This document shows positions 1 through 7,860 of a stretch of 64,000 nt of DNA, piece by piece. Below the pieces are notes generated by a model. The model was not told the DNA's origin and ran no database searches. It was given only the letters and a program-made list of their open reading frames with translations. How positions within the stretch are numbered: the first letter of the stretch is position 1; each line of letters starts with the position of its first letter. Origin of the DNA: Novosphingobium rosa NBRC 15208 (GTDB lineage Bacteria; Pseudomonadota; Alphaproteobacteria; Sphingomonadales; Sphingomonadaceae); contig NZ_BCZE01000017.1 in assembly GCF_001598555.1 (NCBI RefSeq), forward strand, positions 1-64,000. Reading direction: 5' to 3'. Made by a program: the position numbers and the translations under genes.

Positions 1-854
1 CCCGCCGCCATGCCATTGGCGGGCAGCAGGCGCGCGTGGTCCGCAAGCCGCCCGGCGCCAAGGCATCCAGAGAGGCAGGTCATCAGCGTTTCGGCATAAT
101 CTGTGGGCGCGCAGCGCGTCAGGGCCTGAGCGTCGGCGGCTTCCTCGCAATGCTGGACCAGCGCGCGGGTCAGCACCCAGACCAGCGGGTTGAACCAGAA
201 AAGCGCCACCGCCACCCGCGCCGCCATCAGCGCCAGCCAGTCGCCATGGGCGATATGGGCGGCCTCATGGGCGAGAATGGCGCTGGCATCGCCGGGGCGT
301 CGGGCGCTGGCCGGGTCGATCATGATGGTGGGATGGCGCAGGCCCCAACTGAGCGGCGCGCCGACCTTCTCGCTGACCACCAGCCGCGTGCTGGCGGGGG
401 CTCCGGACAGGGCCAGCGCCTGCCGCCATGGGTGATCTTGCAAGGGAGCGGCGCGGCGCGTCCAGCTGCTGAGCAGCGCCACGCCGAGCAGCAGGCGGCC
501 CAGCAGCGCCGCCACGCCCAGCCCATAGGCAAGCATCAGCAGCGTGGAGAGCCGGATCGTGGGACGGATCACCGGTGGCACGCTTTGCGGCAGGGGCTGA
601 TCGGGCTGCGTTATGGTTGGGGCGATGTCAGCCACCGTGGGGGCGGGAGCAGGCATCAGCCCTTCCAGCGCATGAGGCACGGTGAGGCTGAACCGCGGCA
701 GCAGCGGCATGGCGAGCAGTAGAACCAGCGCCAGCTTGAGCCAGGCCGCGCGATCAAGCGGCGAGCGGCGGCGCAGCAGCCACAACCCACCCAGCCCCAG
801 CGCGGCGACGAGGGTGGATTGCGCAGCCAGACCGCTCAGCAGCGCGGCGGTCAC
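1..854 (-). CDS. BlaR1-like M56 family metallopeptidase sensor (partial, 3' end outside window)
   Basis: Membrane-bound antirepressor of the BlaR1/MecR1 type, which senses a signal and relieves repression by its BlaI partner. My translation from the GTG at 854 gives at least 284 residues. The N-terminal part has hydrophobic segments, and a zinc peptidase motif HEAAH falls at residues 196-200 (reads AILAHEAAHIAHGDW), followed by a further hydrophobic stretch. The GTG start overlaps the stop of the BlaI-type gene (GTGA), so the two are translationally coupled. The C-terminus, where a penicillin-binding sensor domain could lie, is outside the window, so the signal cannot be named. Family assignment is good; beta-lactam sensing is not shown. 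Confidence 0.85.
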   Translation of the reverse strand, partial: MTAALLSGLAAQSTLVAALGLGGLWLLRRRSPLDRAAWLKLALVLLLAMPLLPRFSLTVPHALEGLMPAPAPTVADIAPTITQPDQPLPQSVPPVIRPTIRLSTLLMLAYGLGVAALLGRLLLGVALLSSWTRRAAPLQDHPWRQALALSGAPASTRLVVSEKVGAPLSWGLRHPTIMIDPASARRPGDASAILAHEAAHIAHGDWLALMAARVAVALFWFNPLVWVLTRALVQHCEEAADAQALTRCAPTDYAETLMTCLSGCLGAGRLADHARLLPANGMAA

Positions 855-1246
855 GACTGCTTCTCCGCTTCGGTGGCGGCGCGGGCCCGGGCCTGCGCCA
901 GCGCCGCTTCCAGCGCCTCCAGTTCCTCTTCGTCGGCCCCGCGCGACATGCCCAGCAAGGCGGTGGCGGCGCTGATCGCGGAGCCTTCAAAAAAGGTCTT
1001 CACAAACTGGCTGAGCGCCGAGCCGCGCACCTGCTCCACGGCCTGCGTCGGGCTGTAGAGGTAGACGCCGTCCTGCTCGACATGGTCGACCAGCCCGCGA
1101 CCCTCAAGGCGGCTGAGCAGGGTACGCACCGCTGATGAGCCTGGCGCATCGGCCATGCGGGCGCGCACGGCGGCGGCGGTGATGGGTGCGGCGGCGCAGA
1201 GAATTTCGAAGACCTCGCGCTCGCGTCGTGGCAGTTTGGGACTCAT
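851..1246 (-). CDS. BlaI/MecI/CopY family transcriptional repressor
   Basis: A 131-residue winged-helix repressor. The N-terminal half (about 1-75) has the family layout: PRREREVFEIL, then ITAAAVRARM, then the recognition helix SSAVRTLLSRLEGRGLV. The C-terminal helix (about 85-125) is the dimerisation part. It is upstream of and overlaps the M56 peptidase gene, the usual blaI-blaR order. Two palindromes of the TACA-N2-TGTA type lie 20-50 bases upstream of its start, which supports autoregulation. No beta-lactamase gene is visible in the window, so the regulated targets are unknown. Confidence 0.93.
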   Translation of the reverse strand: MSPKLPRREREVFEILCAAAPITAAAVRARMADAPGSSAVRTLLSRLEGRGLVDHVEQDGVYLYSPTQAVEQVRGSALSQFVKTFFEGSAISAATALLGMSRGADEEELEALEAALAQARARAATEAEKQS

Positions 1247-1265
1247 GACCCTCTCCTCGAGTCTT

Positions 1266-1295
1266 GCTACATTTGTAGCGTGCTACATTTGTAGC
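1266..1295. promoter_or_regulatory. Twin BlaI-type operator palindromes
   Basis: Two identical 14-bp palindromes, GCTACATTTGTAGC, sit at 1266-1279 and 1282-1295, separated by two bases. Each contains TACA-N2-TGTA, the known core of BlaI/MecI operators. They lie between the repressor gene and the small divergent gene at 1322, so one repressor could control both directions. Confidence 0.85.
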
Positions 1296-1321
1296 GCATG
1301 CGCAAGAGGGAAATGCGCGGC

Positions 1322-1591
1322 ATGACACCGGTGAAAAACAGCCAGCCCCCGGATGGCAGGATGCCCATCCGCCCGGCGCTGCATTTCGTGGGCTTTCGCG
1401 GCGAGGAATATTGGAGCGCGGTGAAGGTCTGGGGCGTTCCGGATTTCATCCATATCGGCTGGGATCGCTATGCTATGCATGCCATCGACCCGCAGGACAC
1501 GGTGATTTTCGCGCGCGGCGACTGGACACAGGAACCCAACGCCTATGGCTATCCGGATATGAAGCGCGGGCCTCTGCATCTTTATGACTGA
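1322..1591 (+). CDS. Small conserved-looking hypothetical protein
   Basis: An 89-residue soluble protein with no signal peptide or membrane segment. It is rich in aromatic residues (for example EEYWSAVKVWGVPDFIHIGWDRYAMH). I do not recognise the family. I chose the ATG at 1322, which has AGAGGG upstream at about 11 bases. In-frame ATGs at 1298 and 1313 are alternatives, but 1298 is almost inside the operator. Codon use fits the neighbours. It is divergent from the BlaI gene and starts right after the twin operator, so it is probably under BlaI control. Confidence 0.6.
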   Translation: MTPVKNSQPPDGRMPIRPALHFVGFRGEEYWSAVKVWGVPDFIHIGWDRYAMHAIDPQDTVIFARGDWTQEPNAYGYPDMKRGPLHLYD

Positions 1592-1859
1592 CCGGGCTGT
1601 CCTACAGCGGATGCTTGGGGGACAATAAGGCCCAACAGTCGGAGTCCCATGATGCCCCCCTGCGCAGGGCAGCCTTGCTCTCGTCCGGGCTTTCCGCCGA
1701 GGCGTTTCACCCCGCGTAGCGCTGAAGGCGGTTGGGTTTTTTCATCGTTCAGGGCAGAGTGGGGCATGCTCCGATCCCGCGCCTATCCCTTTCAAACTTA
1801 AGGGAGTTGGGCGCTATGCCCAGACCCATGTGTTCCGCAAGAGCAAGGAGGCAAACCTT

Positions 1860-3368
1860 ATGGCCGACCCCACCCAACCCCTCGCCGGAAGCCATCGCGA
1901 CGCGCCACGGGATATGCGCGCAACCGGCCGCGTGCCCGCTGACGAACAAATCGCCGTCAGCCTTTATATAAGGCCTGCCGACAAGGCGACGGAGGCGGTG
2001 ACGGATCGCGCCGCTCTGCACGCCGCCCGCAGCGCGGAACATGCCGAGGATATCGCGGCCATCGAGGCCTTTGCGAAATCCCACGGCCTGACGGTGACCG
2101 AATGCTGCCCCGAACGCCGCCTGATCCGCCTGTCCGGCCCCGCCTCCGCCGTGGAGCAGGCCTTTGGGACGCAACTCCATCACTACGAAGGCCATGGCCA
2201 GACCTGCCGGGGCCGCCATGGCGCGTTGCATGTGCCCAGCCATCTGGCCGGGCGGATCACCGCCGTGCTGGGGCTCGACACGCGCCCCATCGCCACGCCC
2301 AAGATCGTGCCTCACAAGGGCCCAACCCCGCCTGCGGGCTTTCTGCCCACCGATGTGGCCAAGCTTTATGGCTTCGATGGCGTGGATGCCTCGGGCCAGT
2401 GCATCGGCATCATCGAGTTGGGCGGCGGCTATACCGATGCCGACAATCAGGCCGCTTTCAAGGCCATGGCGTTGGCGGTGCCGCCCATCGTGGCAGTCGG
2501 CGTGGATGGCGCCGGCAACGATCCTTCCGACAGCAGCGGCGCCAATGGCGAGGTGGCGCTCGACATTCAGGTGGCGGGTGGGGTTGCGCCGGGGGCGAAG
2601 CTCGCGGTCTATTTCGCGCCCAACACCGATCAGGGTTTTGTCGACGCCATCACCCAGGCGGTGCACGATCAGGACAACGGGCCTTCGGTGCTCTCCATCA
2701 GCTGGGGTTCGGCAGAAAGCGGCTGGACGCAGCAGGCCATCGCCGCCATGGGACAGGCCTTCCAGGATGCCGCGCAGCTGGGCGTGACAGTTTGCGCCGC
2801 CTCGGGCGATGGCCTCGCCACCGATGGGGTGAGCGACGGCAAGGCGCATGTCGATTACCCTGCCTCCGATCCCTTTGTGCTGGGCTGCGGTGGCACGAGG
2901 ATCACCGCCTCGGCGGATGCGATCACGGGCGAAACCGTGTGGAACAGCAATGGCGGCGGCACCGGAGGCGGCGTCAGCACGCTGTTTGCCCTGCCCGATT
3001 ATCAGGCCAGGGCGGGCGTTCCCGCCGCCAGCGCCAAGAGCGGCGGGCGCGGCGTGCCCGATGTTGCGGGCGATGCCGATCCCGATAGCGGTTATCGTAT
3101 CATCACCGATGGCCAGACCGGGATCATCGGCGGCACCAGTGCGGTGGCGCCTTTGTGGGCGGGGATCGTGGCCGGGCTCAATGCGGGGCGCAAAGCGCCT
3201 TTAGGTCAGATCCATGCCCGGCTTTATGGCGATCCTTCGGCGCTACGCGATATCATCAGCGGCAACAACAAATCCGGCGACATCGGTTTTACGGCTGCCA
3301 GGGGGTGGGACGCCTGCACCGGTCTGGGCTCACCCGATGGAGCTAAACTCAAGACATTGTTGTCATAA
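1860..3368 (+). CDS. S53 family serine-carboxyl peptidase (sedolisin/kumamolisin-like)
   Basis: A 502-residue acid-acting endopeptidase of the sedolisin family, which carries an N-terminal prodomain (about 25-135) and a subtilisin-fold catalytic domain. Catalytic Glu231 and Asp235 lie in GEVALDIQVAGG. An oxyanion-type Asp lies in AASGDGLATDG, and Ser427 lies in GGTSAVAPLWAG. The C-terminal DIISGNN segment fits the calcium site. The ATG at 1860 is chosen because AAGGAGG precedes it at 1844-1850. No classical signal peptide is visible, which is also true of some kumamolisins. The 268 bases before the gene show nothing I can identify. The next operon starts 77 bases downstream. Confidence 0.92.
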   Translation: MADPTQPLAGSHRDAPRDMRATGRVPADEQIAVSLYIRPADKATEAVTDRAALHAARSAEHAEDIAAIEAFAKSHGLTVTECCPERRLIRLSGPASAVEQAFGTQLHHYEGHGQTCRGRHGALHVPSHLAGRITAVLGLDTRPIATPKIVPHKGPTPPAGFLPTDVAKLYGFDGVDASGQCIGIIELGGGYTDADNQAAFKAMALAVPPIVAVGVDGAGNDPSDSSGANGEVALDIQVAGGVAPGAKLAVYFAPNTDQGFVDAITQAVHDQDNGPSVLSISWGSAESGWTQQAIAAMGQAFQDAAQLGVTVCAASGDGLATDGVSDGKAHVDYPASDPFVLGCGGTRITASADAITGETVWNSNGGGTGGGVSTLFALPDYQARAGVPAASAKSGGRGVPDVAGDADPDSGYRIITDGQTGIIGGTSAVAPLWAGIVAGLNAGRKAPLGQIHARLYGDPSALRDIISGNNKSGDIGFTAARGWDACTGLGSPDGAKLKTLLS

Positions 3369-3395
3369 AAACGCCATAACATAACTGTCACATCC
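3360..3395 (+). promoter_or_regulatory. Putative Pho box array upstream of the phytase operon
   Basis: TTGTCATAAAA (3360-3370) matches the PhoB half-site CTGTCATAWAW at ten of eleven positions. An 11-bp spaced weaker repeat, ACGCCATAACA, follows at 3371-3381, and a third CTGTCACA half-site starts at 3385. The array overlaps the stop codon of the S53 gene and lies 50-85 bases before the response-regulator start, which is where a PhoB-activated promoter would be. The functional link is that the operon ends in a phosphatase/phytase. Motif match by eye only. Confidence 0.5.
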
Positions 3396-3405
3396 CGGCG
3401 CTATC

Positions 3406-3430
3406 GGCGGGCGATTATCCATCGCCCGCC
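3406..3430 (+). other. Perfect 10-bp hairpin in the leader of the response-regulator gene
   Basis: GGCGGGCGAT (3406-3415) and ATCGCCCGCC (3421-3430) form a perfect stem with a five-base loop. No T-run follows, so it is not a standard intrinsic terminator. It ends 15 bases before the GTG start at 3446, so it could influence translation or the 3' end of the S53 transcript. Confidence 0.5.
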
Positions 3431-3445
3431 CGAGGACCGCCCTAA

Positions 3446-4129
3446 GTGCAACTGCTGCTTGTCGAGGATGACCCGCTGATCGCGGAGGAGCTGACCGGCA
3501 GCCTTGATGCGCTGGGCCATGCCTGCACCCATTGCGCCACCGGAGCCGGAGCCATCGGCGCCTTCGCGCAAGGCAGTTTCGACGCGATCATCCTCGACCG
3601 GATGCTGCCCGATCTGACCGGCACCGGCCTGCTCGACCATCTGCGCGCGCGCGGGCCTTTGCCGCCGGTGCTGATGCTCTCGGCTCTGGGCAGCGCGCGC
3701 GACAAGGTGGAGGGGCTCAACGCCGGGGCCGACGATTATCTGGCCAAACCCTATGACATTCATGAACTGAACGCCCGGCTTTCCGCGCTGACGCGGCGCG
3801 GGGCGCAAGTGCATGGCGATGCGATCACGCTTTCCATCGGGCGGCTCAGCCTTGATGCCGCCAATCACAAGGTCCGTTTTGGCGCTAGCCAGGCGCATCT
3901 CAACCGCGTGGAATTCTCGCTGCTGCTGTTCCTGATGCGCCATGCCGACAGGCTGGTCACCCGCGCCATGCTGCTGGAAGGCGTGTGGAGCTATGCCTTC
4001 CAGCCCGTGACCAACATTGTCGACACCAACATATCACGCCTGCGCCGCCGCCTGCAGGAACTGGGCTGCGATCCCATCGTCACCCGGCGCGGCGAGGGCT
4101 ATATGCTGATGGGCGACCAATGCGTCTGA
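3446..4129 (+). CDS. OmpR-family two-component response regulator
   Basis: A 227-residue regulator. The receiver domain (1-115) has acidic residues at 7-9, the phospho-acceptor Asp51 in IILDRMLPD and the conserved Lys in LAKPYD. A winged-helix DNA-binding domain (about 130-225) ends with the typical RLRRRL...TRRGEGYML pattern. It starts with GTG. Its stop overlaps the kinase start by 10 bases, so the pair is co-translated. It heads a run with kinase, TBDR and phosphatase, and most likely controls that run; the signal is not known. Confidence 0.93.
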   Translation: MQLLLVEDDPLIAEELTGSLDALGHACTHCATGAGAIGAFAQGSFDAIILDRMLPDLTGTGLLDHLRARGPLPPVLMLSALGSARDKVEGLNAGADDYLAKPYDIHELNARLSALTRRGAQVHGDAITLSIGRLSLDAANHKVRFGASQAHLNRVEFSLLLFLMRHADRLVTRAMLLEGVWSYAFQPVTNIVDTNISRLRRRLQELGCDPIVTRRGEGYMLMGDQCV

Positions 4130-5574
4130 TCGACGCCCTGCGTCAGGGCGAACCGCGCATCGGGCGGCTTTCGCTGCGGATCGGCGCGGCGGTGGCCTTG
4201 GGCATGGTGCTGACGGCGCTGATCGTGCTGACGCTGACCAGCCTGCAATTTTCCCAGGATCTCGACGGCTCGCTCTTCAAGGAGATGGGCAAGCTGATGC
4301 CGCCGGGCGCCCCGCGTGACACCGCCTCTGTGGCGGATCGGGTGATCAAACGGGCGGCTTCGCGCTCCACCTCGATGAAGATTGCGCTGTTGTATGATGC
4401 CTCGGGCCGCCGCATCGTGGGCCGCGTGGACCTGCCGCTGCAGCGCGACGGGGTGGTGACGTTGAGCTATCGCGATGGCGATTCCAAGCCCAAGGATGGC
4501 CGCGCCTACACCATCCGCCTGCCCGATGGCGCGCATCTCACCGTGTTGCATCATGACGAGATGAAGGCGGTGGTGCAGCATATGCTGCCCGCTCTGGTGG
4601 CCTGTCTGGCGCTGTCGGGCGCGGCGATGGGCATTTTCGCCAGCCGGGCGATGGCGCGGATGATCGCCGCGCGCCTTGCGCTCACCCGCGCCACCGCCGA
4701 TGCCATCGCGGCGGGCGATCTGTCCAAGCGCATCCCGGTCGAGGGGATGGAGGGCATCTTCGCCGCCCAGGCCGACAGTTTCAACAGCATGATCGCCCGC
4801 ATGGAGGAGATGGTGGAAGGCCAGCGTCATTTCGCCAGCCACCTGGCGCATGATCTGCGCACGCCGCTCACCCGCCTGCGCGCCCTGCTGGGGCGCGAGG
4901 TGGAGGATGCGGAGGATTTCGCCGCCATGCGCCTTGCCGCCGAACGCGAATGCACCGCGATCATCGCCACTTTCGAGGCCATGCTGCGCCTCTCCGAAAT
5001 CAAGGCCGGGCGCCATGATGCCCCGCGCGAGCCCCTGCCGCTGGCCGAATTGCTGGAGGATGTGGGCATCACCATGGAACCCGTGCTGATGGAGGCCGAC
5101 TGCGCGCTGGCCATCGGGCCTTTCGTCCCCGCCACCTTGTTGGGAGACCGCAGCCTGCTGCAACAGCTCTTCGTCAATCTGCTGGAGAATGTGGCGCTAC
5201 ACACCACTCCGGGCACAAGGGCCCGCCTCGCCTTGCGCCGCGAGGGTGACGAGGCGGTCGCCACGCTGGCCGACGATGGCCCCGGCCTGCCCGAAGCGGA
5301 TCGCGCCCGCGTTCTGCGCCCTTTCGAGCGTGGCAGGGTGGCCGCATCCTCACGCGGTAGCGGGCTGGGACTGGCGATTGCTCAGGCCATCGTGCGTTTC
5401 CATGACGGGTCGCTAAGGTTGCTGGACGGGGCGCCGGGGATGATCGTGGAATTGCGCTTTCCGGCCCTGCCTCTGACCGAAACGAGCGCCCCGCCAGCCT
5501 TGAGAACGGCGGAAACCGCCAACCTTGCAAGCTTGTCATCTTTGGCCGGGGGTTCTGTCATACCGCTCACCTAG
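4120..5574 (+). CDS. Membrane sensor histidine kinase
   Basis: A 484-residue inner-membrane kinase. There are two transmembrane segments (about 17-40 and 150-175) with a periplasmic loop of about 110 residues between them. A HAMP linker follows, then a dimerisation domain with phospho-acceptor His244 in HLAHDLRTPLTRLRAL. The ATP-binding domain carries the N box (NLLENVALH), G1 (DDGPGLPEADR) and G2 (GSGLGLAIAQAI). I chose the ATG at 4120, inside the regulator's last codons; the frame stays open further upstream but that part is shadow. It is the partner of the preceding regulator. Confidence 0.93.
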   Translation: MRLIDALRQGEPRIGRLSLRIGAAVALGMVLTALIVLTLTSLQFSQDLDGSLFKEMGKLMPPGAPRDTASVADRVIKRAASRSTSMKIALLYDASGRRIVGRVDLPLQRDGVVTLSYRDGDSKPKDGRAYTIRLPDGAHLTVLHHDEMKAVVQHMLPALVACLALSGAAMGIFASRAMARMIAARLALTRATADAIAAGDLSKRIPVEGMEGIFAAQADSFNSMIARMEEMVEGQRHFASHLAHDLRTPLTRLRALLGREVEDAEDFAAMRLAAERECTAIIATFEAMLRLSEIKAGRHDAPREPLPLAELLEDVGITMEPVLMEADCALAIGPFVPATLLGDRSLLQQLFVNLLENVALHTTPGTRARLALRREGDEAVATLADDGPGLPEADRARVLRPFERGRVAASSRGSGLGLAIAQAIVRFHDGSLRLLDGAPGMIVELRFPALPLTETSAPPALRTAETANLASLSSLAGGSVIPLT

Positions 5575-5578
5575 GCGG

Positions 5579-5600
5579 CCTTCCAACCCCTTCTGGAAGG
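5579..5600 (+). promoter_or_regulatory. Hairpin that encloses the TBDR ribosome binding site
   Basis: CCTTCCA (5579-5585) pairs with TGGAAGG (5594-5600) across an 8-base loop. The right arm contains GGAAGG, the only good Shine-Dalgarno sequence, 7 bases before the ATG at 5608. If the stem forms, the site is masked. This could set the level of the receptor relative to the kinase or respond to a factor, but no regulator is identified. Confidence 0.45.
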
Positions 5601-5607
5601 TTCCCTC

Positions 5608-7860
5608 ATGCGCTGTTCGATCCTGTTATCCGCCACCTCCCTGCTTGCCGTCGCCTCGCCTGCTCTGGCGCAAACCGCGCCGTCTGAAACCGACGATAAC
5701 ACCCGCGCGATCACCGTGATCGCCACGGCACTGCCGCTGGCGCCGTCCTCGATGCCGCTCAATGTCACGCAACCCACCTCGGTGATTCAGGAAGGCTTTA
5801 TCGCCAACAACATCGCCCCGCTGGCCAGCATTGACGACATCATCAAGTTCCAGCCCAGCGTCTGGAGCCAGAATCCCAATGGCCCCGGCATCGGCAAGGC
5901 CGAAACCATGGCGATCCGTGGTTTTCAGGATGGCCAGTACAACGTCACCTTCGATGGCATCCCTTTTGGTGACTCGCAGGATCTGCACCACACCACCTCC
6001 TCGCTGTTCATCGCCCATGCGCTGCAGCAGGCACAGATCGATCGCGGCCCGGGCTCTGCCAGCACCATCGGCAAGGCGACCTTTGGCGGCACGGTGGGCT
6101 TCCTCTCAAAGGATCCGCTCGATCACTTCGATGTCGATGCCTATGGCACGGCGGGCAGCTGGAACACCTTTGCGGGCGGCGGGCGCGTCGACACCGGCAA
6201 CATCGGCGGCTTCCGCATGTTCCTCGAAGGGCAACATGAGAAGACCGACGGCTATCTGACGGGTTCGAACGAGAAGCGCACCAATGTCATCGGTAAGGCG
6301 ATCTATGACGTCAGCCCCACCACGCGCCTGACCGCGCTGGGCAGCTGGAACCGCGAGAACCAGTTCACCACCCAAGGCGCCACACTGGGCGAATATGCCC
6401 AATATGGCAACAATTACGGATTGTGCCAGAACAAGGCTGCGATGTGCTATTACGGCTATCAGCCCAGCCGTTACGAGACCGACTTTGAATATATTCGCCT
6501 CGAAACCCAGATCGGCCCGGTCAAGATCGACAATCAGGTCTATCACAACGGCTTCATCCATGACTACACCGAAGCCAGCGATGCGTCGGACACCAATGTC
6601 GCCGACAATGGCGTAACCTTCTACAGCCCCACCAAGATCGGCAGCAAGGTCGCGACCTATTCCAGCGACATCAAGGGCAAGTTCACCGACGCGGTGGTCA
6701 GCACCTGGGGCGATACGCTGCGCTTTGCCGTCAACACGAAGATGGCCGATATCAAATGGGGCGTGTGGTTCGATTCCCAGCATGACGACCGCTTCTCCGA
6801 AACCGTCGATATTTCGCAGGGCGCAATCCCCGTCACCGGCAAGACCGGCACGGCCTATTCCTATATTTACGAGGACAAGGGTACAACCTGGCAGCCCTAT
6901 CTTCAGGTCGATCTTCACCCCATCGAGGGCCTGACCATCAACCCCGGGATCAAATACACCAATTACAAGCGAGACCTGAACGCCACGCTTAACAAGACCG
7001 GCCCGAACGGCGTCACCAGCATCACCTATGATGCGTGGCAGCCCTCGATTGCCGCGAACTATCGCCTTACCGAGAACTGGTCAGCCTATGCGCAGGTGGC
7101 GCGCGGCTTCCTGGCCCCGCCCATCGCCGTCTTCCAGGTGCAGGACCCCACGCAGTTGAAGCCCGAGCTGACGTGGAACTATCAGATCGGCACCGTGATC
7201 CACGGCAAGCACTGGAGCCTCTCGGCCGACGGTTACTACATCGATTTCAGCAACTTCCTCTCACCCCAGACCACCATCGTCAATGGCACGGCGGAAAGCA
7301 GCTATGTCAATGCGGGCGGCGCCATCTACAAGGGTCTGGAGTTCGAAGGGCAGTATGTGCTGGCCCATGGCCTGTCCTTCTACGGCAATGCCACGCTGAA
7401 CTCGGCGCATTACAAGGGCAGCGGCGCCACGCTGGAGGAAGCCCCCAAATGGACCGCCGCCACCGGCCTGATCTATGAAAACAAGCATGGCCCCTTCGGC
7501 TCGCTGATCGGCAAATGGGTCGGCCCGCGCTATGGCAATGACAATGGCAATGTCGCCATGGCCGCCGGTTATCTCAACGGCAGCACCGCCATCGCGGCGG
7601 GCACCATCGATGATCCCACCAGCCATATCGGCACCACCTTCTCCGCCGATCTGGCCGCGGGCTGGCATTTCGACAAGGTCTATGGCCCGCTGCATCAGGT
7701 GACCGCCTCGATCAAGGTCGGCAATCTGTTCAACAGCCATCAGGTGACCGATTATGCCGGCACCCAGTCGGCGGTGCAGAGCGGACAGCAGGCGGCCTAC
7801 AACCTCTATTGGCGCCAGCCGGGCCGCAGTTTCTTCTTCAATCTGGAGGCGCATATCTGA
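5608..7860 (+). CDS. TonB-dependent outer membrane receptor (phosphatase-linked)
   Basis: A 750-residue outer-membrane active transporter. It has a signal peptide (MRCSILLSATSLLAVASPALA), then a plug domain (about 45-165, with ETMAIRGFQDGQYNVTFDGIP and the RGPGSAS loop). A 22-strand-type barrel follows, ending in FFFNLEAHI. It lies 33 bases after the kinase, and its stop overlaps the start of the phosphatase gene (TGATG). The context suggests uptake of a phosphorylated substrate such as phytate or of its dephosphorylation product. Substrate is inference. Confidence 0.92.
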   Translation: MRCSILLSATSLLAVASPALAQTAPSETDDNTRAITVIATALPLAPSSMPLNVTQPTSVIQEGFIANNIAPLASIDDIIKFQPSVWSQNPNGPGIGKAETMAIRGFQDGQYNVTFDGIPFGDSQDLHHTTSSLFIAHALQQAQIDRGPGSASTIGKATFGGTVGFLSKDPLDHFDVDAYGTAGSWNTFAGGGRVDTGNIGGFRMFLEGQHEKTDGYLTGSNEKRTNVIGKAIYDVSPTTRLTALGSWNRENQFTTQGATLGEYAQYGNNYGLCQNKAAMCYYGYQPSRYETDFEYIRLETQIGPVKIDNQVYHNGFIHDYTEASDASDTNVADNGVTFYSPTKIGSKVATYSSDIKGKFTDAVVSTWGDTLRFAVNTKMADIKWGVWFDSQHDDRFSETVDISQGAIPVTGKTGTAYSYIYEDKGTTWQPYLQVDLHPIEGLTINPGIKYTNYKRDLNATLNKTGPNGVTSITYDAWQPSIAANYRLTENWSAYAQVARGFLAPPIAVFQVQDPTQLKPELTWNYQIGTVIHGKHWSLSADGYYIDFSNFLSPQTTIVNGTAESSYVNAGGAIYKGLEFEGQYVLAHGLSFYGNATLNSAHYKGSGATLEEAPKWTAATGLIYENKHGPFGSLIGKWVGPRYGNDNGNVAMAAGYLNGSTAIAAGTIDDPTSHIGTTFSADLAAGWHFDKVYGPLHQVTASIKVGNLFNSHQVTDYAGTQSAVQSGQQAAYNLYWRQPGRSFFFNLEAHI

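Noticed and set aside
36..722. Plus-strand frames of 228 and 81 codons at the left edge
   Set aside because: They are opposite the M56 peptidase gene, which has the HEAAH motif and couples to the BlaI-type gene; composition is that of a shadow frame.
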